Positions 7,936-19,254 of a stretch of 19,864 bases of DNA are shown here, piece after piece (the first letter of the stretch is position 1; each line of letters begins with the position of its first letter). Origin of the DNA: Phoronis ovalis (Eukaryota; Phoronida; Phoronidae); NCBI GenBank assembly GCA_028565635.1, contig JAOXYB010027955.1, positions 11,627-31,490 on the forward strand, given 5' to 3'. Position numbers and translations under genes: made by a program. The notes under the pieces are model-generated. The model had not been told where the DNA came from, did not search any database, and was given only the letters and a program-made list of their open reading frames with translations.

Positions 7936-9050
7936 ACAATTCAAGTATAGCTCAGATCAGGGCCATCATAACATCCAGTAATCACGTTTTTGATTTCTGA
8001 ATTAGCAACTTTAACTAGAAATCCTCAAAGCAAGAAACCTATGCAGTGTCATTTTGCACAACTTTTACAAAGACATTTTGCAAACATAGCTATAATCATA
8101 TTATTTATAAAAAGGTACTTATATTTATAACAAAAGGCAAAATTAAGTCGTGCTGTGGTTTTTACTCAGGTACTATAATTAAAACTAGAAACTACCTTGT
8201 CTACTAGAGATAGTGTAATTACTAATTATGGATGAGGGTATTATTTCAAGGTAAATCAAGGACACCAATTCCAGCATAAAAATTATTTGCATTACATGTC
8301 TGGAGTTATGTATTTTTAGCATTTAAATACAAATCTACAATATTGAACCATGTGACAGAGCAAAGCATGATTTCGTTGCTATGTCACAAAGTAATGCATG
8401 ATGCCTGTATATGATATATATACCATGTATGATATTATAAAAGGCAAAAAATAAACTAGAAGACAATAGAGCATCTTGTGCAACTTTTTGTTCCATGGAG
8501 TGGCAGATGTATCTCCAAACAATTATTTTTCTACTGATCGATTCGTTTTTAAAATGATATATGACTGGTCAACAAACTTTCATTTATGAAAATGACATTA
8601 CTTTTAAAATAAGTATTCTTTAACGTAGAGAATAAAAAAAGTAATTTACCAAGGTCAACATACGGTTATGAAGGAAAAGATGAAATATGTGCTAATAAAA
8701 ATATAATACTGTCTTACATTGTCAAATTTAGCATTTTTAATAAAGATGTAGTACAGGGCAAGAAGATGATGTTACTGCTTAAACTAAAAGTAACCTCATT
8801 GTCAGTGACAATATTTTGTTACTGAAAAGGTGCATAGTGTGTTTTTAATAAGGTAATGTTCTTTCAATAAGAATCTATCAAAAATACTGCTCAAAGTTTA
8901 GCACACCACCCTGCAAAAAAAACAATGATCAATCCTTTAAAAAAACAAACCAAGAATTAGTATAGCTGTGAGGTACAGATAGATGAAATGACTAGTAGAC
9001 TTATTAAGTTATACGCATGAAATAATTATGTAAAACAGCATAAAGGATAC

Positions 9051-9153
9051 AGTTGTATCAATTTTTCAGCCAGTTCTTCTGAGGAAATGAACCACTCGTG
9101 CATTAAATATAATACTCTAGGATATTCACTGCCACTTATGTCACCATCCTCAT
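9051..9153 (-). CDS. RasGRP exon b: REM domain
   Basis: The acceptor is ctctttgcag. The split Asp codon joins exon a to read ESFDEDGDISGSEY, then LMHEWFISSEELAEKLIQ. This closely follows the RasGRP pattern SFD..G...S.Y...VLLMHRW..SSTELAEKL. The 103 bases hold 33 codons plus two bases at each end. The donor, CAACT|gtatcc, is weak after the first three bases, but the split Leu codon is completed exactly by exon c. The conserved phrases and phase match make the call secure. The reading frame stays open for eight codons past the donor, so an unspliced read would end in a short spurious tail. Confidence 0.95.
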
Positions 9154-12100
9154 CTGCAAAGAGAAAAGATTTGTACATTTTTATGAATAGGTATGGTATA
9201 TTATTGCAAGAAAAGATGCATAATCGCAACAATTAAAATACCATACAATAAACTCTATCCATAGAAGTTTTTGCAAAAATATCTTATAAAAAAATAACAC
9301 TTTCACTTAAATCTAGATTTGGTACATATATTTTGATTCATAGTGCTTTAGGATAAGTACAAGAGGCATATTATCTAAAGTATTGCCAGAAAAGAATGCT
9401 GAAAAGTAACAGGTGTTATCATTTCACACTTTTTACCCTTAAACTTAAATGAATACATTCAGTAACTGTGTTTGTATCTAATTGCCTTATTTATATACGA
9501 TCTCATAAGCTGATGAAATTCTTGCTACATAGTACATATATAGTAATTATCAGTTCTAAGAAATTATTTCAAGGATGTCAATTCCAATAAAGAAATATTA
9601 AATATTGATTCCTTGAAGTTCAAACAAAATTGTACTAGTACTCTAGACAAATTAATTGTATCATAAACAATATCAATTGTTTGTTTAACATGAATAAACA
9701 CTAAAACATAAAATATACATGACTGGATAATGGACAAATTGTGTTGAAATTCCATGAAGGTCATTCTGATTACCCATTTCTAAGTAACAATTTCCTACAC
9801 TTTATTGATACATTATTTACATATACTTTCATGGCTAAAGCACAAAAAATGCAATGATTTTGGCAACGTACCACTATCTAAATGTCATACCTGTATACAA
9901 TACTTAGATAAAAATATTAAAAGAAAGGAACAGTTAACTCTCATTCATATTAAATATTTGACTGTAAACAGAAAAAGCAAACATAAACAGAAATTTATAA
10001 AAATTGCATTAATATTTACTTGTCTTTTCAATTGTGTTTGACATCACATTCATGAACTAGAAGCAGAGGCAGATCGACCAAGGTAGCCTAGGGGTTCCAT
10101 TCTTATGACAATGGGCAAAATGTGAATGAAAACAGAATGCGAAGCCAATCTAGATGTTCCGGGGCATATGTTTTGGGGAGAGGGTTTGACCATCTCCCCT
10201 AACGGCTAGAAGTGCAAGGTACTTGAAAATCTTTTTCCTGGTAATAATTGTAAACTATTTTGCATGACATTAATATCCCCAGATACTTGAGCTGCTAAAT
10301 GATAATTACAGCTTATGGCTATTTTTAACAGAAGGTTGTTGACAACATTTCCAATCATAAAAGTATATCCACTTACATTATATAGTTTTATAATAATCTG
10401 ACTAGACTTATATGCATAATTTTTTATAGGAGCATGCAATAAGATTCATTTTCTTTTCAGAACAAAGAGACTCCAATGTAGAAAACATAAAGTAGATCAT
10501 AAAAACTTGCTTGATCAATATACGAGACAATATTGTTAAAATCTGCATACTAGATGCGATGAGTAGTTCAGTGCCGTGATAATGCATTTGGATGCATACG
10601 CTAATGACTGAAACATGAAGAGGCCAAGTACATCTATGAATTTGTAAACCTTCCATTTTCATTTGATAAACAATTTTGAGTTAAGCCAATTGTTCTAGTG
10701 AAAAACTGGGTTCTTAATTAGGCAAAAAACATTGTTTGTTTCTGGTTACCTAGAAATATCTTCTGACCCTAAAGTTTCTTTGACCCTTTCAAAATTTGCT
10801 TATTTAACAGCAAATATCTGTGTTGTTATTGTTTTCCTTTTTCTTTCATGTTAAGCCCATGATACAAGCACACAAACACATGACTGACTAGTATTTTTTT
10901 TAAATGAAAAATAAACTTATTTGCCAAAAAATTATTTTGGTACTATTTTTTTTCAGCATGTAATCGGAAACAAACAATTTTTTTTGGCCTTATGTGTTAA
11001 TTTTCCTATTGAGAAACCTGAAATACTGTTCAATTTACTGACCCAAAGCTGGCACAGTGTTAACACTTAATAAGCCAATTTTTATTGAAAGACAATCTTG
11101 CTGGCTGAATTTCAATTTTATACACTTATAAACAAAATAATAAAATGCAGTCAACTTTGCCCATTAACCCAATTATTATAAAAATGAATTTGATTCCTAG
11201 AAACCAAGTCTCATCCTTAATTGTAATATTATTTGAATCTTACGTTTAACATATCATGTGATCATTTCTGTTTCTATTTTTTATTTAAAAATTACCAAAC
11301 TGAAAAGCAGAAAAACTAATGGACGGTTTTCAAACAGTTTCTCTCTCATTTAGCTCACTGTATAAGCATGAGTTTCAGCTTTCAGCATAAAATCTTCATT
11401 AATTAAATTGTCCGTGTCTAGCTAAACGTCTAAGACCCTAATTAGGTTTATATATTAAATTATATTTTACTAAATTATGAATGTCACAGTCTAATAGTAA
11501 CTTGTTCTCAAGAAGTAAAGAAAATCGGTGCAAATTTTTAAATTAGTATAATACCATTGATAAATACTTGTTTTACCAAAATGGTATTATCATGATAAGG
11601 TCACCACCAAATGTACACCTGTTCATACTTGTAAATGCGTCATTATTTAGTAAGATGTACATCTTTTGTTATGTTGTTACATATTGTTATTGAAGCCTTT
11701 ATATACAAGTCATTTTAACAGTACTTTTGCACTAAGTAGATGCAGGCAAGAAAATTAAATTGACTTATTTGACATTTTACTAATTAATCATGGAAAAACA
11801 TATTTATCAAAGTAAAAGTCACTCACTAGAAAAATTATATTTGCATTTGTAAAACATTTAATGAAAAACATGATGAACAACACTAAATGTCAATGCTCCA
11901 AACACGTTTCACTGACCATTATGAAAAAACAATGGTTTAAATTCTGTCCACATTCTTAGTAGTACTATCTTACATTATGATAGCAGCACTAAAAATAAAA
12001 TAGTCCTTACATTAACAATCTAAAAGGGGTCTATTTTGCATTTTTCATAATAAGTGGTAATTGTATCATGTTACTTATGTTATTGTGAAGAAATGTTTGC

Positions 12101-12824
12101 ATCTGATAATAGTATGTACTAATCTGAGAGTAATATAACTAAATATTAGTCTCAGGTACTAATCAAACATTTGCTGCTGTTGTAACAAAATAAGTGTAAT
12201 TATAAGGATTCATGTTTGTTTATTATTGTCTTGTTTCAAGCCCTAGAATAAAAAACATCAACTTCGATGTAGTTCATACACAAATACTCTGGAATTTGAT
12301 TGGTTCATGCAACAATACCATTTCCATTCACAATCTTAATATTAATTACATCTAGATAGTTTTCACTTTCAGTAAGTTTCGTAAGGCAAGTAGCCAATCA
12401 AAACAAGATTCTCAATGTGAAATCTTAAACTATGAGAATCCTTAGTTGTAACAGATTATTTTGCCCTTTCAAATTTTCAGATTTTGAATTTTTTGAGACA
12501 TAATTGTACTTTCAACATTTAGCAGAAAGCACGTCAATACGAAAATTTATTCATTAAGTCCACATTGTCACTCAGTAACGAAGATTTAACTCAACAACAC
12601 AATTTCTTTTTATGATGAAGATACAAGAATTAAAGCGTAACTTTTCCTTCAGTTTGTTAATATGACAATGACTCAGTGATAGGGTTGAAAAACCTATGGA
12701 TCTTAGCTCAAATTTTAAATTCATTAAGTGGCTAAAATTCATCTGACAAAATCAGATATTATTACTTATATGATAGGACAAGAATATGCACCTTATAATA
12801 ACTAAAATAACAAAAACATCTTAC
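9154..12824. other. Large RasGRP intron, no gene seen
   Basis: This is the intron between exons b and a. It is AT-rich with many short frames of low complexity, none resembling a protein. A slightly GC-richer patch at about 10068-10215 (agaagcagaggcagatcg through catctcccctaacggctag) may be a decayed dispersed repeat. Nothing else stands out. Confidence 0.7.
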
Positions 12825-12992
12825 CAAATGATTCCACTACGAGAGCCACTAGTCTTTGTAAAGTTGCACCTTTAACAGTAATTCCTGGTAGTAGGGGCTT
12901 CTCTTCCTCAATATGGATCATAGTTTCTTTATTATGATTATTCTCATTATCTAGATATTCAGTCATCTTGTGATAAGGACTGTCACTGTTTT
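12825..12992 (-). CDS. RasGRP exon a: N-terminus and start of REM domain
   Basis: This is the most 5' exon recognised. The acceptor is ttttacag and the donor is TTTG|gtaag. It begins with two bases of a split codon, has 55 codons and ends with one base. The first half is polar and acidic (NSDSPYHKMTEY, then IHIEEEKPLLPG) and resembles nothing specific. The second half, GATLQRLVALVVESF, matches the opening of RasGRP proteins, where a short helix precedes the phrase SFD.DG. A methionine at 12966 (AAGATGA, A at -3) is a possible start, but the frame stays open to the acceptor, so an upstream coding exon cannot be excluded. No upstream partner exon or promoter was found. Confidence 0.88.
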
Positions 12993-15900
12993 CTGTAAAA
13001 AAAGTAAAAAAGATGCTCCAAGTTGTTGAAAGTAAAACTTACTAATGCAATTTTAATATGCAGCATTTAAATATACAAATCTTCCTTAAGGAAGTATTTT
13101 TATTTCCTCTTTTTTTAATCACAGACCCCAACACATAGCTTCTAACATTTTCCCTGCTAACCACATGTTTTTTTAATTATAATGGAGGCTGAGTACGCTA
13201 TTTCATAATGATAGTTATTTTAAGTCACCTCCATGAATTACGTAGTTTTGCCTATGTAAGTTCCTTGACTGTTTTAATTATCAGATTTGATATTTTTTTT
13301 ACTGGATATGACACAACACTATTATATGACATCCATACATACTCATTACAAATTTCATTTGAACATATAGTCAGTTTATACTCAAATACACATATAAGAC
13401 TAAATATCATGTTTCTAAGAAAGTTTAAATAAACTGAAACATTAATTTTATATGGTCGTGGCAATTCTATTTTTTTCTTATTTATTACTGTATTTATTTA
13501 GAATTTACATTCATAGGACCTACAAATGTTATGCTTGTCGAACTTTTTTTCCATTTCTTTTTACTTATTAACTTATTAGCTTTTGTATAATTATGAGGAG
13601 TGAAATTTAGGAATGTTTACAAAAAACTTAGTATTTATCGTTGCCAAAATTTTGAATGTATATCTGATTCATTGAATAGATTTACTTATTGTCATCAGGA
13701 GGTTCTGATGAGATGTTTAATGAAAATTTCCATACAATAGAAGCCTTCAAACACATGAACAACACAGACTAAAACAACTGCTGAACAGCAGATTGTAGTA
13801 AATCATTAACTGATAATTACTCCAGTATGTGGGAATACGCGTTGAAATAATTATATGCGCAAAAGAAACTAAAATAAATCCAAAAAAATATGCGTATGCT
13901 GGTATTTACGTTTATCTAATGGATGTATGTGTAGATTCCATGACTTTTAGAGAAATACCTAGTCAGGGTAATTACGAGGTTCATAATTGCACTGGCAGCC
14001 CTGATATTTGTACAGTTCATGCTGAAAAAATTTACATTAGTCATGGCTATTTCATGTTTTACCAACGTATTTCAGTACTTTTTGAAAATTGCACATGTTT
14101 CTTGAACTGTAAATCCCGACTGTGTTTGGGTATCTCAACATTACTGCTATACTAGGTGCTAAGTACTGACAGGATCTTGACAAAATATAACAGAACCAAA
14201 CAATCATCACATTCATGCTAGAACAGGAAGTTTTGTACATGATAAACAAACTAGAATTTTTTGTGTAACATCTGTAAGTTTTGATGTTAAGTATAACAAA
14301 TTATCAGCTTGTCTCAAAGAAGCACAGGGATTATTAATCAAGTTTATGGCTTGTACAGATAGTAAAATACAGTTTTAACTACTGTTCATTTGTAATTCAA
14401 CCACCTGCATCAAGTATAAAGTATATGTATAAGTTTTAAGACATATTAATAGTGGAGGGATACAAGAACCAAATTACAGTTCTTTCAGAAAATAATTTCA
14501 ATATTCAAACAATAAGAAATGCTGCTTTTTGATGGCTTAGGTGATCAAACACATAGAAAAGTATTTTATCTTAATCTGAATGTGTAGCTGATTGTTGCAG
14601 ATTTATTGCTAGACTCCAAGATCTCCTCTGCAGATAAAAAAAAGAAATACTTTTGTCTCCGATTTTATCATTACCTTTCAAAGCAATTATTAGAAAACTG
14701 AATGAATAATCAAGTGATCACACAAATAAAGGAAAATTTAATGAAGTAAGAAAAATAATTTTAAGTAAAAATAAAAATAAAAATTAGGGGATTCGAATTA
14801 CTTACATAGATATAAAGGCAAAATAATTCAAGAAGCATATTCCAAATATTCTTTCTTAATGCCTTTACTCTTTTTAGAATGTTCCTCCTGAACTAACTGT
14901 TTTATTTCTTTGGCCCAGACTACATATTTTTTGCAGTGTTGTGTAGTATTAAAAACTGACTGGCATAATCAATAGAACACTTACTTAATTATTTGTAACG
15001 AAATAGAGACAGCCACAGGAACACTATACCATTACTAAAAAATAAGTTATATAAAAAACAAGTTGTACCTGGAGATTAACTGCACTTGGTTTTAGTGTCG
15101 CTCTGAGATATATTTACTGTGTACCAGACATACGCCATATTATATGTGCTAACTATGTGTTACTACTATGTCTAGGTACCCTTATTTATGATAGTAAAAT
15201 GCAGGTTATAATACAAATACTCATTATATATTTACATTTTGCACAATGCCATTTTTATGATGATAGGAATAAATGCATAATTACGGTAAAAAATTATGAT
15301 ATTTTCAAAATGGAGGGTATAGAAATTTTGAGAAATTTTAAACATTTGAAAATTACAAATATTTAGAAACTACAAAAATATGAAATATAAGGGCATTTGA
15401 ATATAAGAAATTTAATGGATTTGGATTATTTTACACTTAGTTTGTAAAATCATGTATTGTAACCATGTTAAGGTGATAGTAATCCTTTGGAAATAGCACA
15501 TCTTTTCAGGAATCTTTCCTCTTTCGAAATAATATAAATGTTTCATTGCAAACAAGGATTAAACTTGATATACTATATTGTCGCCTACCCTTAGGGAAAT
15601 AATTAAATCAATGACACCATTTATAAATGAGTTATTATGGTACGTGGAATGGTTATGCGTCATCATTTTTTATCTTCCAGTACTAATGCAGCCTCCTTTT
15701 CATATATTATCTAGAAACCTTCTGATACAGATTGCAATATAAGAAAATATTAATTGAAATACAAATAACATTCTATGTAGTCTACAATAAGTTCTGTGGA
15801 ATGTCAACATTTACAACATAGCAAGTCACACATATACATATCTCCATTTATACAAATTCTAAAAATTTATTCTTTAATACTAAAGCAGACGCATATCATC

Positions 15901-16529
15901 AAAGACATTCATCGATTAATAATTTAGCTCAATCTGCAGAGAATTGTGGGAGATACATCAGAATGGTACAATCTATGCAAAAAGGGACGATAAATTATAG
16001 TACAGTAACTTATTGTACATAATGACTGACAGAAAAAAAATTGCCTCTACTCTTTTCATTAGCATTTTAAAAGAAATGAAAAATTTTAAAAGAAAAAACA
16101 TCAAAAATTAGGTAAACACTTTGTAGGTACATATGTTGTAAAAATTTTGATCAAGATTCATGTTTATTTGTGTAAAGGTGATAAAATTCTTTTTAAATTT
16201 GTCCTTTTCAAAATTTTACTTTTTACGTAAAATATCAACTTCACTGAATGATTAATTAATCATTTAACAGACTACTAATTCAAATTTTCACAATATGCCG
16301 TTATCTTTCTAATAAAACTTTATATTGTACAGTGTAATTACTTAAATGTTACTTAAAAATATAAAATATTAAAATTTGTTCTAAATAGTTTCTCCACCTA
16401 AATTGTCTGTGAAAACTAATATTACATATATCAGCAAAATGTAACCGCATGAAAAATTTTTGAGGCAAACAAAAAATCAATATATACAAACTAAATAGTC
16501 AGAATATGCATTTTACAATATAAGATTTG
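12993..16529. other. Upstream region, no identified gene
   Basis: This is the AT-rich stretch to the right of the first recognised RasGRP exon, where its promoter and 5' exon(s) would be expected. I found no match to an N-terminal RasGRP exon and no convincing core promoter. Open frames at 13208-13432, 13252-13464, 13829-14155 and 15157-15366 are low-complexity and unlike any family I know. The only coding-like piece is at 14828-14959, listed separately. Confidence 0.6.
14828..14959 (-). CDS. Possible terminal exon of an unknown gene
   Basis: After a possible acceptor (attgattatgccag) the minus strand is open for 43 codons to a TGA. The peptide begins SVFNTTQHCKKYVVWAKEIK, continues QLVQEEHSKKSKGIKKEYLE and ends YAS. 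It is charged, amphipathic and contains Trp and Cys, which sets it apart from nearby random frames. It has no Met, so if real it is a last exon of a gene lying to the right on the same strand as RasGRP. No upstream partner exon or polyadenylation signal was found. I recognise no family, and chance remains quite possible. Confidence 0.25.
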   Translation of the reverse strand, partial: SVFNTTQHCKKYVVWAKEIKQLVQEEHSKKSKGIKKEYLEYAS

Positions 16530-17870
16530 CTGTCAGATGGTACAATGTCATCAGGGCAGGATCACCCCAGAGCCTACTGGATTTGTCCTATCAGTGTCCA
16601 CACTTCAAAATTAGTGACGCCATATTCAACCTTAATGGTTTCAATGCCTCACTATACCACTAAGGATTTCAGTGTCAGAGGGGAATCCAATCACCAGGGA
16701 TTTTCATATGCACACTATAAAACAAGTGATGTTCAACCATCAAGGTTTGCCACATTTTCACAATACAGTCCGAGATGGAGTCCTTTTATAAGGGTTTTCA
16801 CTTTCCACATGACACTCCAAGTTAAGGCTTCGAACAATCAAATTTTTCGTCATACTCACAATTTAGCACTGGAGATGGTATGTTACCATCTGGAGCTTCA
16901 CAAGTCTTATGATATCCAGTGAATGCATCTTACCATTTTCAATGTTCAATGTTCTCACAACAACACCAACAGTGTCAGGTCCATCCTGGTCTTCACTAAT
17001 ATTCTCATGATATTCCATTGAATATGTTCTACCATAAGATCTTCAATGTCCTCACAACATCACCAGCTACAGAGGCTTACAACTGGATGTTTCAATGTAA
17101 CCATAATACTATCAGTGACAGTGTTAGTACTGTTAGTGACTCAGTGTCCTATCACGAGGGACTTTAGTGTTTGTTACAGTTAGTACGGTATCTCACCATC
17201 AGGGGTGTCATGTTTTTAAAATACTATCAGTGACAGTGTCTTCCATCAGGGACTTCAATGTCATTACATTTACTGTTAGTGATAGTGTTAGTGACAGTGT
17301 CATTCCATCAGGGACTTCAATGTCATTACATTTACTGTTAGTGACAGTGTCATTCCATCAGGGACTTCAATGTCATTACATTTACTGTTAGTGATAGTGT
17401 TAGTGACGGTGTCATTCCATCAGGGACTTCATTGTTGTTACAATACTAATAATGACAGTTTCTTACCATCAGATATTTCAATGTTATTACCACACTACCA
17501 GTGACAAGAGTCTTACCATCAGGGGTTTCAATATCAGTTATGGTATCCTAGCTACCAACAATATTATTCTATCAGTGAGTGTCATACTGTTAGGGGCATC
17601 AGTGTTTTTACAATACTATCAGTGATAGTGTCCTATCATCAGAGGTACCAATTACAATACTATTGGTGACAGTGTCCTAACCACTATCAGAGGTTTCAAT
17701 GTTATTATAACACCATCGGTGATAGTATGTTATCATAAGAGGTTTCAACATTATTACAATACTGTAAGTGGCGGTGTGCTACCATCAGAGGTTTCAATGT
17801 TATTATATAATAGTACTATTAGTGACAGTATCTTACCATCAATATCAGTTTGCTCCAACACCATCAGCAG
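16530..17870. repeat. Degenerate minisatellite, about 50/62-bp units
   Basis: Units are built on the phrases CCATCAGGGACTTCAATGT, ATTACA, and ACT(A/G)T(C/T)AGTGACAGTGTC. In the core, successive CATCAG landmarks at 17197, 17244, 17306, 17356, 17418, 17467 and 17517 are 47, 62, 50, 62, 49 and 50 bases apart. The 62-base form carries an extra 12-base GTTAGTGATAGT. Units in 17240-17430 are nearly identical; those to the left (16530-17100) and right (17520-17870) are increasingly diverged. Open frames at 16527-16922, 17167-17391 and 17768-18007 are products of this repeat, not genes. Confidence 0.9.
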
Positions 17871-18905
17871 TTAGGCATTGGTGGAAAACTAACGATACCA
17901 ATAATGGGCTGTATAGGAATAAACTAACAGGTATGTTCAAGTGCAAACATGTATGTTTCAACAATGGTGTGTTCATGCATACTGTTGCCTCTAAACCTGT
18001 CTATTGAATATGTGAACAGCCATTATATCAATTCTAAAAAAAGTTTTTATCTGCAAATTCAACTGCAACTTCCAGGATGCACTTGAACATCTATTTTAAA
18101 TCTTCTTTAATTACTCTCTTCAGTTACACTAAACCTGAGATTTTCAAAAGATAGTGAATGCTGTCAATATTAATGGCTTGGAGTGTAGATACTAGTATAA
18201 TTAAATCAATATTTACAAACCTAAAGAAATATCTAAATCATCTTAGTCTAGTTAAAGACAAAAGCTTCTGCTGTAACCCCGGAAACAAATATGTAAAAAT
18301 TCAGTATGCCTTACTGTTGTATGATTTCCTTGCACTGATTCAGCTTAACAACAGAAAACGCAAAAACTTGCAATAAGGTTTTGAATGTAGCTTTTATTTA
18401 CCGACATATATGCGTGGCAGAAAGTTGCTTCCTAGAAATATATGAGTATTCATTAAGTTAATAATATTGGTATATATATATCAAGTGACATACCATGCAC
18501 ATAATTGTCACGTACATCTAATGTTACATCACGTAATTTTAATTTTACCCATTTTGAACCTCAGATTGATTGTCCTCTATTGCACCCCTTGTTTATTAGT
18601 TATTTTCCTAAGCAAAACCTGTTCAGCTTGTACACATTGCAACACTTGCTACTAGACTCTTGAACTTTGAAAGGGAATTTTTGTTACTGCATGTATGTAA
18701 CTGAGAATTTACAGTGAACAGAGTATTAAAGTATGCTTGGTTACACCCACATGCATTAGTATATATCTATCTGGGTATTTATTGCATGTGTACTAATTAA
18801 CTTTATTTATATTTCCAAATGTACATTGTAATTTTTATTGTAGTATATACTAGTTAAAAAGTATTGATTTTGTGTACGTTGGGAACTACATGCTGACATT
18901 ATGGT

Positions 18906-19015
18906 GTATGGTGCGATAGGAAGTGGTGACATTATAGTCTACTTGTGTATAATACATATGGTATGCTGCGATAGGAAGTGGTGACATTATAGTCTTCTAG
19001 TGTATAGTACATATG
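18906..19015. repeat. Two-copy 55-bp tandem repeat
   Basis: The unit runs from gtatggtgcgatagg (18906) through acatatg (18960) and repeats at 18961-19015 with a few substitutions (for example gtatgctgcgatagg). A short partial third copy (gtatgatgctgtatgg) follows at 19016. The block gataggaagtggtgacatta is identical in both copies. Confidence 0.92.
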
Positions 19016-19223
19016 GTATGATGCTGTATGGTCAAGCATCATTTGGGACGATGAGAAGTTACGTATTGTTTTGTGAACATAGTGCACAGACTTTATCAAA
19101 ATATGAGTAGAAACAAACTTTAATATAGAAATGTTGATTGTAGAGTTTGCAGAATCAATTAGCAATATGCCAATTTCATCAATTTCAAATTGTGCTGGTG
19201 AACACCTGTATCTGACTTCTGAA

Positions 19224-19254
19224 TTGGTTTAGGTAAGCCACCCACCCAAACCAA
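19224..19254. repeat. Short imperfect hairpin
   Basis: ttggtttaggt (19224-19234) pairs with acccaaaccaa (19244-19254) at all positions allowing one G-T pair, around a 9-base loop. Pairing may continue outward with a one-base bulge (tgaa with ttca). No function is suggested by context. Confidence 0.5.

Larger units (their letters stand above)
5359..9050. other. Large RasGRP intron with nested CpG-rich patch
   Basis: This intron between RasGRP exons c and b is AT-rich and without recognisable genes at 5359-6100 and 7260-7800. At about 6100-7260 CpG dinucleotides are frequent, especially 6895-7260, where I count on the order of twenty; elsewhere they are rare. That patch holds the CRE, the 50-codon plus-strand ORF, the THAP remnant and several inverted repeats, listed separately. 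The stretch 7940-9050 holds one short hairpin (8352-8387) and otherwise nothing I can name. Confidence 0.8.
302..12992 (-). other. RasGRP-family gene (partial, nine coding exons)
   Basis: This is the 5' and middle part of a RasGRP/CalDAG-GEF gene on the minus strand, closest by eye to vertebrate RasGRP3. The family activates Ras/Rap GTPases by GDP-GTP exchange at membranes and is recruited by diacylglycerol and calcium. Nine exons with GT donors and AG acceptors join in phase to 1238 coding bases: two bases of a split codon, then 412 codons with no stop. In order they encode an acidic N-terminal stretch, the REM (RasGEF_N) domain and most of the CDC25 domain. The last CDC25 helices, EF-hands and C1 domain must lie beyond the left edge. 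The introns are 374, 721, 194, 481, 992, 1328, 3692 and 3671 bases from 3' to 5'. The 5' end is uncertain: ATG at 12966 could start translation, or an exon further right could. Confidence 0.95.

Noticed and set aside
10068-10215. GC-richer patch with aggggttcc and tctcccc words
   Set aside because: Considered as a defined transposon fragment, but without ends, target duplications or a second copy in the window I can only note it as a possible decayed repeat.
13829-14155. 108-codon plus-strand frame with several Cys
   Set aside because: No recognisable motif, no splice partners, and composition typical of AT-rich chance frames; the overlapping minus frame 14052-14249 is equally unconvincing.
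14976-15045. Minus-strand segment with a good polypyrimidine acceptor and gtaagt donor
   Set aside because: All three frames contain stops, and the next candidate exon would be only about 25 bases away, too short for an intron.
15862-15980. Plus-strand open stretch (ADAYHQRHSSINNLAQSAEN...)
   Set aside because: It looked coding-like but has no upstream Met, no good acceptor or donor, and no family match; probably chance.
16527-16922. 131-codon open frame, the longest on the plus strand
   Set aside because: It lies in the decayed left part of the minisatellite; its residues reflect repeat phrases such as ccatcaggg and agtgtca, and it resembles no protein.
17167-17391. Open frame with repeated SDSVSDSVIPSG
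   Set aside because: A direct translation of the core minisatellite units; the 50/62-base periods are not multiples of three, so the frame cannot be maintained as a protein repeat.
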